DNA of 64,000 bases from Polysphondylium violaceum. Its lineage: Eukaryota; Evosea; Eumycetozoa; Dictyosteliales; Dictyosteliaceae. Positions within the stretch are counted from its first letter, which is position 1. The number at the start of each line of letters is the position of its first letter. The notes beneath the pieces were generated by a model that saw nothing but the letters and a program-made list of their open reading frames with translations, ran no database searches and had not been told where the DNA came from. Position numbers and translations under genes: made by a program. This document shows positions 34,425-45,855 of the stretch, piece after piece. The DNA is taken from positions 1 through 64,000 of the forward strand of contig AJWJ01000030.1 in assembly GCA_000277445.1 (NCBI GenBank). Direction: 5' to 3'.

Positions 34425-36497
34425 TTATTGAATAACAATGGGAGTGGTTATAGTAGTAATAGAAGGGTTTATAACTGCTTCTTCCTGTTCTTGTTCTTGT
34501 TCTTGTTCTTCTACTGATACTATTTCTTTTACTTGTAAATCCTTTTCATGTATTGAATATAAAGTATTATCACCAACTATTTTTAAAGTTATATTTTTTG
34601 GTAAAAATCCATTGTTGTCAATTAGAAATTGATTGACATCCTCTATATGATTGTCAATCTTTATATATTTAATTGTAGATGGAAGGTCACCTTCCTTGAA
34701 TTGAACTCTATTGGTTTTAAAACTATAGCAGCTCGATGGAATTAGTCCTTGAGAGATTGGGATATTATACAATGAAAGATCTTTGATGTGGTTTGAAATG
34801 ATAGATGTTGGTTGAAATTTAACTCGATTGTTGCCGGTTTTGTGCAACAAAAGAGAAGAAATATTTGGAGGTAAATCGGCTTTGCCAATTGTTTTAAAAT
34901 ATACAGATAGTCTTATTACATTTTTAGTGATTACATCTCTCTCGATTTCAAATTTAGAACAATGAATTGAAAGATCGATGACAGAGAGAGGCAAGAAATC
35001 GGTTGTGACACCTTTGGCTAGTGATCCAATCGAGAGTTCTTTAATATTGCCATAATAGGGTAATTGGTCCATGGGACATTGTGGAATAAAATTTGGAATG
35101 TACAGCATTTCGAGAGAGTTTGGAAGTGATAATTCTGGTAATCTTTGATTATATTTAAAGAGATACAATTGTTGAAGTGAGCTCGGTAAAACACCTACGC
35201 CAATGGGTTTATTAAATTTGGCCATATCCAATCCTCTCAAAAATGTTGGTAGGATGCCTGCTTCCAATGGTTGATTAAAACTTGCTAAATTTAATTCAGT
35301 CAGTGAGTTGGGAAGCACGTTTTGTCCCAATGGTTGGTTAAAACTGGATAAATATAATTTCGATACATTATTACCCAACACACCAGGGTTCAATTCTTGA
35401 TTAAAACTATGTAGATTTATATAGTTTAAAGAATTGGGGAGAACTTGGGAGTCCAGTCTTTGGTTGTATCGATAGAGATTCATCTTGGCCAAAGTATTTG
35501 GTAAGACTTCTTTCTTTAGGACATGATTTAGCTTTTCTGCATTTAAAGATTCCAAGCTCAGAGGAAGGTTGCCTTGAAGCAACTCTGAATTAAATTCTGG
35601 TAAACAAAGTTTGGTGACAAAAGTATTGAACCCACTATTTCCAAAAACCAATCCAGTGACAAATAGTTGGAGCGTCATTTTAACCAAACTCTTTTGATTC
35701 TCTTTAAATATTCTTCTTGGATTTCTGCCAATGGTTTGAAGACCATTTTTACGAATATAGGGGAATGCTATAATGATATTCTCTATATTGAATGCAGCTT
35801 CACCCTGTTGCAAGAGAGGTTTGGCTATTTTCAAGTAGTCCAACGAAGAGGATTGAATGAGATCATCATGATAACGTGATTCAAATTCGTATTCCTCTAG
35901 GGTAAGATTCTTTATATGAGCAGGCATATTAAAGAAATGAACTCCTTTAGGTGCAAGATATAGTTCTGATACAGTTTCTGGTATAACATCCAATTGAAGT
36001 GATTTAGTAGAGTAGGTGTTGATTTTAATGCTAAGTTGTTTTAAATAGTTGGGTAGTGGCTTATTGTTTCTGATCTCTTCTATAAGACTTGGTTCTGTGG
36101 ATAAATATAAACTATTGATTAAATAAATATATGGACTTTCCAAATATTTAAAATAACTCTTTTCATCATTAACTCTTAGTTCGATAAATATATTATTGTT
36201 ATTGGTATCTAGTGTGGAAAGAAAATGATGATTTTCGTTTAAATAGTGTAAATCAATTGATATCTTTTTGTTTTCCAATGTAAAATTTCTAATCTTGTAT
36301 CGAATATATTTAGTTCTCCATAGTGTAAAATAAATATTTGATTTATCACTACATATAAATAATTGTTGTTGTTGTTGTTGTGTTTGTTGTTGTTCTAATG
36401 TTTGTACTCCTGTACTGTTAAGATTATTATTATTACTATTATTACTATTATTACTATTATTATCTAATTTTAATTTTTTATTTATATGTTTGGACAT
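34425..36497 (-). CDS. FNIP-repeat leucine-rich-like protein
   Basis: Single-exon gene, 690 residues from the ATG at 36497; an upstream in-frame ATG at 36539 would add 14 hydrophobic residues and is less likely. After an Asn/Gln-rich leader (10-60) and a region with WRTKYIRYKI, at least eight FNIP-type repeats of about 21-22 residues follow (about 300-520), each carrying FNQPL or YNQRL and then VLPNSLTELNL-like cores. FNIP repeats are a dictyostelid expansion that folds like a leucine-rich solenoid. The C-terminus is Glu/Gln/Val-rich. No F-box is clear. Function unknown; many relatives are thought to be substrate receptors or scaffolds. Confidence 0.82.
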   Translation of the reverse strand: MSKHINKKLKLDNNSNNSNNSNNNNLNSTGVQTLEQQQTQQQQQQLFICSDKSNIYFTLWRTKYIRYKIRNFTLENKKISIDLHYLNENHHFLSTLDTNNNNIFIELRVNDEKSYFKYLESPYIYLINSLYLSTEPSLIEEIRNNKPLPNYLKQLSIKINTYSTKSLQLDVIPETVSELYLAPKGVHFFNMPAHIKNLTLEEYEFESRYHDDLIQSSSLDYLKIAKPLLQQGEAAFNIENIIIAFPYIRKNGLQTIGRNPRRIFKENQKSLVKMTLQLFVTGLVFGNSGFNTFVTKLCLPEFNSELLQGNLPLSLESLNAEKLNHVLKKEVLPNTLAKMNLYRYNQRLDSQVLPNSLNYINLHSFNQELNPGVLGNNVSKLYLSSFNQPLGQNVLPNSLTELNLASFNQPLEAGILPTFLRGLDMAKFNKPIGVGVLPSSLQQLYLFKYNQRLPELSLPNSLEMLYIPNFIPQCPMDQLPYYGNIKELSIGSLAKGVTTDFLPLSVIDLSIHCSKFEIERDVITKNVIRLSVYFKTIGKADLPPNISSLLLHKTGNNRVKFQPTSIISNHIKDLSLYNIPISQGLIPSSCYSFKTNRVQFKEGDLPSTIKYIKIDNHIEDVNQFLIDNNGFLPKNITLKIVGDNTLYSIHEKDLQVKEIVSVEEQEQEQEQEEAVINPSITTITTPIVIQ

Positions 36498-36769
36498 TAT
36501 CTTTAGTAGTAGAGGTATTATTATAACTACACACAACACAAATCTATTGAATAAAAATTCGAATTTTTATTTAATTAAAAAAACTGGTGTTTGTGAGAAT
36601 TTGATTTTTTTTTTTTAATTTTAATTAATTTTTAATTTTTTTCAGTTTATGAATATCACGTGATTTGAATGAAAACTAGTTGTATTTAGAAAAAAAGGGT
36701 ATTCTATGTGAAACCAAGATGATGTTTGATTGCTATCCTGTGGGGGGAGACTCAATTGTTCAATTTAAT

Positions 36770-37845
36770 TTATTCGTATAAATAGACTGCAAGTGGAGAA
36801 TAGTTGGTTTTTGAAACAAAGGTACCCAATAACGTATTGTATTTATAGATAAAGGTATCAGTGTTTGAATAACCAAAAGAGTAGGCAAAAGGTGCTTTTG
36901 GATCGGCAATAGTAGATACGATTTGATCATTATCAACTGAGTTCATGTTTGTCGATTGGATGGTTCCTGATAAGAAATTCAAGTATACTAAAACATTTTC
37001 ACTAGATTGACCATCATAAACTGTTACTGATCCAAATACACTAGATGTAGCTGGAGAAAAGAATAATCTTAATCTATTGGATTGTGAAATAGTTAGTATT
37101 TAGATGGATTCAATCGAAATAATAATAAATCTACTATAATACTACATACGGTTGATTTAATATTTGTACAGATGGATCAAAACCAGAGTAGGTGAATTTT
37201 TTAACGGCAATTAAATCAGTGTTTTGATAGATATTGACATAGATACCAGAAGAGTTTTGTAAAGCAACAAACAAGCTATCAACCACTGGGTTATAAACTG
37301 AACCAAAAAACTGACCATCAAGAATTCCAAATGAAACTGAAAACAAAGTAAAAGGATTTACTTTTTGGACAAAGATTGATGTACCATTATTCATTGTTAC
37401 ATAAAAGTTATTTGAATATGGATCGGCAGCAAAACCTCCATATTTGTCACTATCTCCAATGAAAATTTCAGATACTATACTCCATTGACCACAATCAATA
37501 CTAATAATATAATTATCATTGGTTTTCTATTGAGAGAAAAGTCAGTATTTAATAAATTATCAGGATTAATTAGCTTTTACATACCCATTCTTGAACAGCC
37601 ATTGTCAATATTTGGGTATTTTTATTTATGGTACCTTGTTGATAGGTGTTGTAGGTTAAATAATATCTTTCCAATACCAACTTGGATTGGGCAGCATTAA
37701 CACCATTTAAATCAACATAACCAACATTAAACAAGCTATTATCATCTTTCCATATACCTATTGCATAGTTGTATGAAGATTGTGCAGAGGATAGTTGGTT
37801 AAATGTAAATAAAACTATAAAAAGAGATAAAAAAAGTTTATTCAT
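36770..37845 (-). CDS. Secreted tandem-family protein, copy A
   Basis: Last of four head-to-tail paralogues. Exons 37585-37845, 37150-37526 and 36770-37073 give 313 residues. A clear signal peptide (MNKLFLSLFIVLFTFNQLSSA) precedes the mature start. Shared family motifs are an opening YAIGIWKDDN-like block, I(I/L)SIDCGQWSIVSE early in exon 2, and SSGIYVNIYQN in the middle. The pattern of short beta strands with few Cys suggests a secreted all-beta, perhaps propeller, protein. No known domain is recognised. Both introns sit at the same places as in copies C and D; the second splits a Pro codon (CC/A). Confidence 0.78.
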
Positions 37846-38140
37846 TCTAACAAAATATATATCAATAATAGTTTACAAATTCTTCCCTTGAAACCACTTT
37901 GTATTTATAGTGCCAAAATTTATCAATCAATTAATTTTCCCAAATCCCAAATCAAACAATTTTTACAAAATATCAGGAGGCGTGACGTCAAATATCTAGA
38001 TTTTTGTAAAAATCTATTTAAATTTTATTGATTTTATGCTCCTCCACAACACTTTTCGAAAAAAGGGGGAATAGTTTTCGGATAAAGGGTAGAAATCTTG
38101 ATGGTTTGAAAGAAAAAGGGTTTGAACTTTATTCTTTATA

Positions 38141-39123
38141 TTAAAAAGCAACTAAGATTGGGGTTGAATAGGGTCTAATAGATTGGATTTTGTTATCAAC
38201 AGTATCAAAAGTGTACAGACTAAATTGATTGTTGTTGTTTGAAAAGGCATAGATATTTGATGAGGTGGTGCTTGGAATAACAGCAGTGAACATATCTTTT
38301 GGTTTTCCACCCAATCCAGTGTCGACAATTTGTTTTTTGTAAACATTGAAAACAACAAATGTATTATATGGTATGGAGTTTTGGCCTTCTACAATAACTG
38401 TACCAAAGTAACCATTTGTAGAGGGTTGATAAACTAGACCAAGAGGTAGGTCGAGTACTGGTGCTGGGTTACCATAGAATGAGAAATAACCAAATGAACC
38501 ACATTTTTTATTGGTCTTGTCATACATATTTAAATAAATACCAGAAGAGTTTTTGAAATAAAGATACAATTGTTCAAGTTCTGGATCATAAAAGCTACCA
38601 TACCATTCTCCAGCAAAGCTATCAATGGTGCTTGTTGAAAGGGTGACAGGATCTAATTTAACTAAATTCAAAGTTGGACCTTGAGTCGAGGTAGCATAGA
38701 GGGTGTTTGATTTAGGAACTGCTGTAAGACCTTGAATGTTTTTAGTTGCATCAAAAACTACTTGAGATACAACAGTCCAACTGTGGCAATCTACACTATA
38801 TAAATATGCATTATTTTCAGTCTAATTTTATTTATTAGTATTTTAATTTATGTTTAATGTCTTGAAAGGCTTACTTTAGAAAATGCTACAAAGGTTAAGA
38901 TCTTTGTGTTATAGTTGTAAACACTTTCTTGATTGATTGAGGATTGTTGTTGGTAAGTGCATCCTTTGATGACTAATTGAGCTTGAGAATATGAACCTTG
39001 ATCATAATCAATTGTACCAATGTTTAAATCTCCATCTGTATTCCAAATACCAACACCAGTAAAATTGGTTTGGCTGGCAGCAAAGCAGACAAAAAATAAT
39101 AAAACAAATAATTTTATAAACAT
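38141..39123 (-). CDS. Secreted tandem-family protein, copy B (one intron missing)
   Basis: Exons 38875-39123 and 38141-38821 give 309 residues. Signal peptide MFIKLFVLLFFVCFAASQ. Family motifs are GVGIWNTDGDLNIGTIDYD, YSVDCHSWTVVSQ and SSGIYLNMYD. The second intron found in copies A, C and D is absent: the frame reads straight through the LVYQPS region with no splice needed. Ends in the family C-terminus TPILVAF. It is a real paralogue with normal coding composition; function unknown. Confidence 0.78.
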
Positions 39124-39635
39124 TATTAAAGAGAGATAGTTAAAAAGAAAAAAGACAAATTGATTTTAAAAAATAAACTTTAGAAGTTGGGCTCTTTTAT
39201 AATGAAAATTTAGATCCCATTTTTTAAAGATTACCCTTAGTAACCACTTGACTTTGAGAATAATAATATCTTTTAATAGGCAAGCTATCCTAAAAACTCT
39301 AGTTTACAAAGAGAGAAAGCATTTGAAAATTCCAAATCCACTTTTTAATTATTTTTTACAATTTTCTTCAACCCATTTGAAAAAGATCAAGTGGCTTTTT
39401 TTAAAAATTGGATAAATATTAGAGAAAAATCTAGATTTTTTTGATTAATTTGTAGATTTTTTAAAAAATCAGAAAAGGAAAAGCAATATAAAAAAAACAA
39501 ATCAAACAAATCAATAGAAATGACGTCAGAAATTTAAAAATAATAATAAAAGGGAAAAAAATGATGAAGTGATTAATAAAAAAAGTTTATTAATTGAATT
39601 TTAGATATAGAAATTAAAAACAACATTTTTTTTTT
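39124..39635. other. Spacer in the tandem cluster
   Basis: AT-rich spacer between copies B and C, holding the promoter of B and the 3' end of C. Not obviously similar to the other spacers apart from T-runs. No ORF. Confidence 0.4.
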
Positions 39636-40682
39636 TTAAAAAGCAGCGAGAAGGGGCTTATCATAGGCAGTGTATTGGGTTTGAGTACCTTCAGTGAGAT
39701 CCCAAGTGTAGATAAAAGTATCTTTAGCATTTGGTTTGGCAAAAGTATAAACTATATCCGATGCTGAGTCGGCAACGTTAAAGAGGAAGATATCATTTTG
39801 AACCCCAACCATTGAGGTAACATCAAAGGTACCATAGGCCCAATCTAATTTTGCTAGAGCAAATTGATTTCTTCCTGGAATGTAGTATAATTGAACAATG
39901 GCTACAATAGTTTGACTAACTGGACAATAGGTGAGTTTTAATCTATAAAATTTCATAAATATTAATAATTATATTTTAGAGTGCTATAAAATATACATAC
40001 GGTTGATCAACCACACTGGCACCAGTAAAAGAGATTAATTTGTCTGCAACAATGTTAAAGTTTATATCATAAATGGTGATGAATAAACCAGTGTTGTTTT
40101 TATGAGCAACAAAATAATTTTGATTAATTGGATCAAAAACACTACCTCTGTAAAGACCAAATACCCAATCAAAAATTTGAATACTGGCACTGAATGGGTT
40201 CAATGCTAAAACATAAAGAGCTTGATCATCTTGTTTTGAGGCAAATATTTTATTTGAACTAGATTGATCAGACGAGAAACCTAAATAATTGGTGAACTTG
40301 TCTACTGCATTCTTTCCGACTACTTTCCATTTATTACAATCTACACTTAAAATAAGTAAATTGTTTGACTATTTAAATAATTAATATATAGTTTCTCTAT
40401 GAAAAAAAAATTTCAACATACTGAATCTTTGGCAGTCAAGGTTAAAACATTGGTGTTGTAATTCAAAGTGCTTAATTGGGATGAAATGTTTCCTTGTAAA
40501 TAATTCAATCCTGGAAGAGATAATTTAGCTACACAAGCTTCACCATCAAACATATCACACAGACCAACAATAAGGGTATTGTTTTGGTTCCAGATTGCAA
40601 CATTTTGTGGATTGGATTGAGCAAAAGAGAGTTTGGAAATGGTAAATAAGACAAATAAAGTAAGTAATAATTTAATAGACAT
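39636..40682 (-). CDS. Secreted tandem-family protein, copy C
   Basis: Exons 40422-40682, 40001-40368 and 39636-39942 give 311 residues. Signal peptide MSIKLLLTLFVLFTISKLSFA. Motifs: NVAIWNQNNTLIVGL, LSVDCNKWKVVGK, NNTGLFITIYD, C-terminus KPLLAAF. Two intron positions match copies A and D, including the split Pro codon. The first block differs most (VGLCDMFDGEACVA replaces GTIDY), adding two cysteines not seen in the others. Function unknown, presumably extracellular. Confidence 0.78.
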
Positions 40683-41046
40683 TTTGGATATGTTATGACA
40701 GATAATTGATCGAATGTTTAATGATGTATAAACAATGAAGACTTACTCTATTTATATTCGACTTAAACTTGAATCCCCAAGAAAAGAAGATTTTAATCTG
40801 ATATTGCCCATTTTTACAAAAAAATAAAATTTATGTGCACATCCCATATTTTATTGTAAAAAAGTCACCCACCTTATGATTCTTTATTTACAAAGAGAGT
40901 TCCAATGTCATTTCAGAATGCTCTTTCTCAACTTGGATTGCCATTGTAACGATATTGACACTCTCTGAATCCTGAGAATATGTTTTTTAGTTTTTAAAGA
41001 ATAATGATTAGGACCTTTTAAAAATATTTATTTGGATTACCCAGAT
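40683..41046. other. Spacer in the tandem cluster
   Basis: Spacer between copies C and D, AT-rich but with a more complex middle part (about 40880-40980). No ORF or repeat identified. Confidence 0.35.
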
Positions 41047-42197
41047 TTAGAATGCTGCCAAAATTGCAGTGTTATAGGGTTTGGTAGAGACTAGTTGAGC
41101 TGAAGTAGAGTTAAAGGTTTTAATAAATATTCCTCCGTCCAAAGTAGCAACGTCTGGGTTAACAGTATAGGTAAATGCATAAATCAAATCATTCTTGCTA
41201 TCTGGAACAGTTGTAATAAATGTATCCGCATCTAAACCCAACATTTGAGTCATGTTGAAGCATCCCAAGTCCCAATCCAAGAATCCAATTCCATTTATTA
41301 CTTGTGAATCATAATTGGAGAGTTGGAATGTACCCATTATTAAATTTGTCAATGGTGTAAATCTTTGATGAAATCTAGATCAAATAAATTTTTGAGTGTG
41401 AGATGGGGTTATATTGATGAAAATGGTAAATCTTGATACATACGGTGCAATAAGAATTGGAGGTGTTTGACCTTGAAAGTAAATTTGTTTTTCTTGTACA
41501 ATTTTACTAGGAGGGGAATAGGTTCTAATATATGTTCCAGTTTGGTTTGAATAACCGAGATAGTATTGTTTATGAACTGGGTCATAGGCTGATGTTTGGT
41601 AGGCTCCATTTATTGGTCCTCCAAGGAAATTCATTGCTTGGGTATAGGGATTGATTTTAACAATTTGTACACCCATTCCATTTGAAAAAGTAGTAAAAAT
41701 ACTACTCTTTCCACTCGTTTGGTCAGAGGCCAGGCCAGAAAAAGTATAGCCGACTGGAAGGAATATTTTTCCTACTACCTTCCATGCAACACAATCTACA
41801 GTAAGCATATATCCTTGAACTGAATACTATTGAATTTTAAATTAGTATTAGAGTTTGGTTTAAAAAATTAAACTAAACTAAACTCAATACATACAGGAGT
41901 TAATGCCACAAAAGTTAGATGCTTAGTCACATAGTTGTAGGTACTTTGAGTGATAGCATCACCGGGAAATGTAAAATCATTGATAGTCAATTGTAGAGTG
42001 GCCTCTGAGCCAGGATTGGTGTAATCTATAGTTCCAATATTTATGCTGACATCATCCCCATTCCATATTCCAATACCAAAGCTATCTTGATCACCACCTG
42101 ATGATGACTTGTAGTCTACAGGCACATGAATTGAAGTCACAGTGGTACATAACAATTCAAACAAAAGAATAGATACTATATAATATTTAAACTTCAT
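41047..42197 (-). CDS. Secreted tandem-family protein, copy D
   Basis: Most upstream and longest copy. Exons 41895-42197, 41444-41826 and 41047-41374 give 337 residues. Signal peptide MKFKYYIVSILLFELLCTTV. A short Ser/Gly-rich insert follows before the family opening FGIGIWNGDDVSINIGTIDY. Then MLTVDCVAWKVVGK and NQTGTYIRTYS, and the C-terminus NTAILAAF shared with C. Intron positions equal A and C. Function unknown. Confidence 0.78.
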
Positions 42198-42389
42198 TCT
42201 TTTCTAATATTTGCAGAATGTACAGTGTGTAGGTGAGAAAATAAGATTTGAATGATGACGTAAAAAAATTGATTGGGATATACTACAATCTTTATTTTTT
42301 TCTTTTTTTCTTTATTTTTGTTGAAAAATCAAAAGATATTTTTCAAAAATAGATTTTGAATAAAATTTAAGCTTATATTGTGATAATAT

Positions 42390-43691
42390 CTATCTCCTGC
42401 CCCCTTTTTGTTTTTGTTTCACCACTCCCTCCTCCTCTTCTTGTTCAAATTCGTCCTCTTGTTCATCATTGTCGTCATCATCGTGATGATATGGTTCATC
42501 TTGTCTTGTATTATTTTTTGTTGATGTTGTATTTTTAGTTGTAATAGGAGTAGTATATTTTAATCTCTCTTCTAAAATTTTAATTCTTTTATTCATTTCA
42601 GACATTGTTTCAAATATCTGTGTATACAGTGGTGATTAGTGTTTAATATCAATATCAATAAAAATATAAATATTTGTTAAGAACACATACATTTGTTATT
42701 ATATCGTTTGAAACTGGAAGTGGTGGTAATTCTGTAGATTTTGAACCAATGTGATAACTATCATATATTATCAGTATGAGATATATTAATCTAATATGTG
42801 TATTAAGTATATATATACTTACAATGAAATGGAATCTGTCTTTATGACAATATGATCTTGTAAAAAAGTGAATAGTGGATTTGTTGATGTATAATATCTA
42901 CCTATAGGTGAATGACAAACTTTACAATTGAGGTTATGATAGAAACTATTATGATTGATTAATTAATATCTTATCTTTTAAAACTACCAAATAGTAGTTG
43001 ATATTTAGTTATTCTATAAAAAAATATACCAATTATTTTCACCTGATAGAGAAGATTCTATCAATTCTTTATCTTGACTTAGAGCTGAAACCTTTAATGA
43101 ACTCTTTAAAATATAACATTTTACAAGTTTCATATAAAGATCACGTTCAAATGAACTATTTATAATCATTGTTGAATCAAATAAAATAACTTGACATGAT
43201 AGACAACTAAAAATTAAAATTGATGAAAGTATATCATCTAAACTCATTTTTGATTCATCTTCTATCGTTGGTAAATAATTATTATTATCGTCATTATCTT
43301 TAAAGTTATTATAGTTTTGGTTATTATAGTTTTGGTTGTTGTTGTTGTTGTGATTGATATTGGGATTATTATTATGATGATTATTATTATCATCAGTATA
43401 ATAATCTTTTATACTGATTTGCTTTTTGGGTGTTGGTGATTTAGTTGTTGGTGTAGATGATGATGATGGTTTTGGTTTAGAAGGTGTAAAATTTAGTGAA
43501 CCCACACCTGTTTTGGGTACTTTGGTTGTACTTGACATTGGTTGTCTAGGAGTAGGTTGCTTATATGGTGTGTCGTATATATCTGCACGATGACCATCAT
43601 CCTCATCTTCATAGTCATCAGGTGTCTTTTTATGACTACTCAGTTTTGATCTACTACTACTGCTAGGTGTGTTTCTTTTAGATGATGACAT
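42390..43691 (-). CDS. Mis18-like centromere protein
   Basis: Four exons, 43030-43691, 42823-42945, 42691-42757 and 42390-42617, give 359 residues with every phase consistent. A Ser/Thr/Pro- and Asn-rich N-terminus (1-150) precedes a Yippee/Mis18-type zinc domain: first pair CLSC (Cys163, Cys166), second pair CKVC (Cys228, Cys231) in NCKVCHSPIGRYYTS, followed by a predicted coiled coil with SEMNKRIKILEERL. In fungi and animals Mis18 forms oligomers through that coiled coil and licenses loading of the centromeric histone CENP-A. The Cys pairs, the GRYY after the second pair and the C-terminal coil together favour Mis18/OIP5 over Yippee or cereblon. The tail is acidic, then basic. No neighbouring centromere gene. 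Confidence 0.75.
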
Positions 43692-44034
43692 TATTTACAA
43701 GATATATATATTTTAATATGAATGGGTGTATGAAAAAAAGTAAATGAAAAAACTCGTTAAAACTTTAAAACACATCTCTGTTTTGAAAAAAAATTTTGAA
43801 AAAATGGAGGGAAATTTTCCAAAAAATCGGACAAAAAGTAGTGTGGTGGAACACAACATCATGAATCAAATCTAGGAATTAAATAAAAAAGATTTATGGA
43901 TTATAGTTTGTATTTTCTTTATTTAATTAAATTGATTTTTTTGGTATTTAATTTAGTATTAAATTTTTTTTTTTTTTTTTTACCTAAGTAAATGGAATTG
44001 GAATTATTATTATTATTACTATTAGTATGTTGGC
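43692..44034. other. Intergenic
   Basis: AT-rich with poly-A/T runs between the Mis18-like and cupredoxin genes. No further feature. Confidence 0.4.
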
Positions 44035-44811
44035 TTATAAGAATAAGACGACAAAGAGACAAGAAACAAACAATAAAACAATGTTTGAACTGGTCTTGGT
44101 GGCAAAACTTTGGGATGAAGCGGGAGCTTTGGTGGCTTCAGTAGAGGCAGCAGCTTCGTCATTGATACCACCCTTTCCTTTGTGGGCAGAGGAATCTCCT
44201 GGTTTGGGTAAAATGGTTTCATCAGAATCTTTCTTCTTTGGCTTCTTGGTTGGCTTAGTTGGGGCGTCAGAGGATGGAGTGGCTGGATGAGTGCCCTTGG
44301 TGGATGGGGTGACAGATGGGGTTGGGTGTTCTGGGGTGGCGGTGCTGTTCTTTGGTACGAGCTCCTCGTTGTTTGCATTCTTTTTAGAATTGACGGTCTT
44401 TTCATAGATGATACGTTTGTTTCTTTGGGCAAGGGCGGCGGCACTGTATGGATCAGCTTTCTTTTCACCGGCCAACCATGGATAGACGGCTTTTTGTGGA
44501 ACGAGTGAAATTACTTTAATAACGTTTTTGTGTTCTGGATGAAAGGCGCAACTGTACAAAAATTCACCTTCATTCGAAAAGGTGTGTGTGGCATTTTTGG
44601 CACTGTTGAAATCCAAGCCCTTGAGTTCCATTTTATCAACAGATTGAATTCTGTGAGGTGCTTCGTCTCCAGATATCCATGTGACTGTGGATCCGACATG
44701 TAATGTTAGATCTTCATGTTTATGATCTTCCCAATTGATATAATGATTTCTGGCCCAAGCAGCATTTGCAAACAATGCCAATGCAATAATTAATGCAATA
44801 GCAAATCTCAT
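44035..44811 (-). CDS. GPI-type cupredoxin with His in the axial position
   Basis: Single-exon gene, 258 residues. Signal peptide 1-20 (ending in AAWA), one plastocyanin-like domain (about 22-102), a long Pro/Ser/Thr/Lys-rich linker with an Asn-rich start, and a C-terminal hydrophobic stretch after a small-residue region, as in GPI-anchored proteins. Copper ligands can be read off: His53 in APHRIQS, Cys88 and His91 in YSCAFHPEHK. The fourth, axial position (Met in amicyanin, six residues after Cys) is His94. A His axial ligand would shift the site away from classical blue copper. Codon use is G/C-rich, suggesting high expression. Cell-surface electron transfer or copper binding is inferred. 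Confidence 0.82.
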   Translation of the reverse strand: MRFAIALIIALALFANAAWARNHYINWEDHKHEDLTLHVGSTVTWISGDEAPHRIQSVDKMELKGLDFNSAKNATHTFSNEGEFLYSCAFHPEHKNVIKVISLVPQKAVYPWLAGEKKADPYSAAALAQRNKRIIYEKTVNSKKNANNEELVPKNSTATPEHPTPSVTPSTKGTHPATPSSDAPTKPTKKPKKKDSDETILPKPGDSSAHKGKGGINDEAAASTEATKAPASSQSFATKTSSNIVLLFVSCLFVVLFL

Positions 44812-45855
44812 TATTGAATTATTAATATTTTTATATTACTTATTATTATTATTATTATATTGTTATATTAAATATTATTATTGGTAAAATTAAAGATAAT
44901 GAGAGGTATAATAATGGTTGTTGGTATAAAATAAATTTAATAGTAACAAAGTAATACACACAACACTGGAAAATAATGAATGTAAATTAAATAATTATAA
45001 TTAAATATAAATAAATAATAATAAATAAAAAGAGTAGAATTAATTCAAAAAGAGGGTTAATTGTGTGAGTGAGTGATGAAGAATAAGAAGTGGTAGTGTG
45101 GTGTAGTGAATAAATGACTGCACTCACATATTGATTGCGCATATTATACTATACTAATAGATATATGCATATGAAAAAATATATTTTCACTGGGTGGGTG
45201 ATGAAAGTGTGAGTTATATGGGGGAAATAGTAGTTGTTTATGGATAATCCCTATTCTTCATAACATTCATAATATATCGTATATCGATATTAAAATAGTA
45301 GTGTGTTAAACAACAAAAAGAGGGGTATCAAACACTCAAAGATGCCATATGAAATTCATCAAAAAAACTTGAATATGACTGTGTGTAGTGTGGGTGAATG
45401 TGTGAATGAATAATGCATGTGTGTGTTTTTACAAATTGTATTCATTGAGCTTAACTCTCACACCCCCTTACCCACTATTATTTCATCACAAATATTTGAT
45501 TTTTTTTTCCAAAACACACACATATACACACAGCAACACATAAGATGGAATAAATCATTTATAATGAAAAGTCATAATCAGGGGGTATAATGAAAAAATT
45601 AATAAATTATTTTAATGAGTTTACAAAAAAAGGTTTGGATTCAAACTGTTGGAGTGTGTGTTGCATTATAAATAAGGGTGGAATTATTCAAATATTGATT
45701 TTTACGCACACACAAACACACACATACAATCACAACCAACTCTATCTATCTCTTATTTGATTAATATATTTATTTACAATCAAAAAAAAAAAAAAAGATA
45801 TTGAAATGATACAGTTATATGTGATATAAATAATGTTGTTATTATCGTTACGTTG
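44812..45855. other. Intergenic with TG/CA-rich tracts
   Basis: About 1 kb upstream of the cupredoxin gene, with TGTGTG and CACACA patches (45060-45130, 45380-45440, 45505-45545, 45705-45735). Probably a long promoter. No ORF, RNA gene or transposon remnant recognised. Confidence 0.4.
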
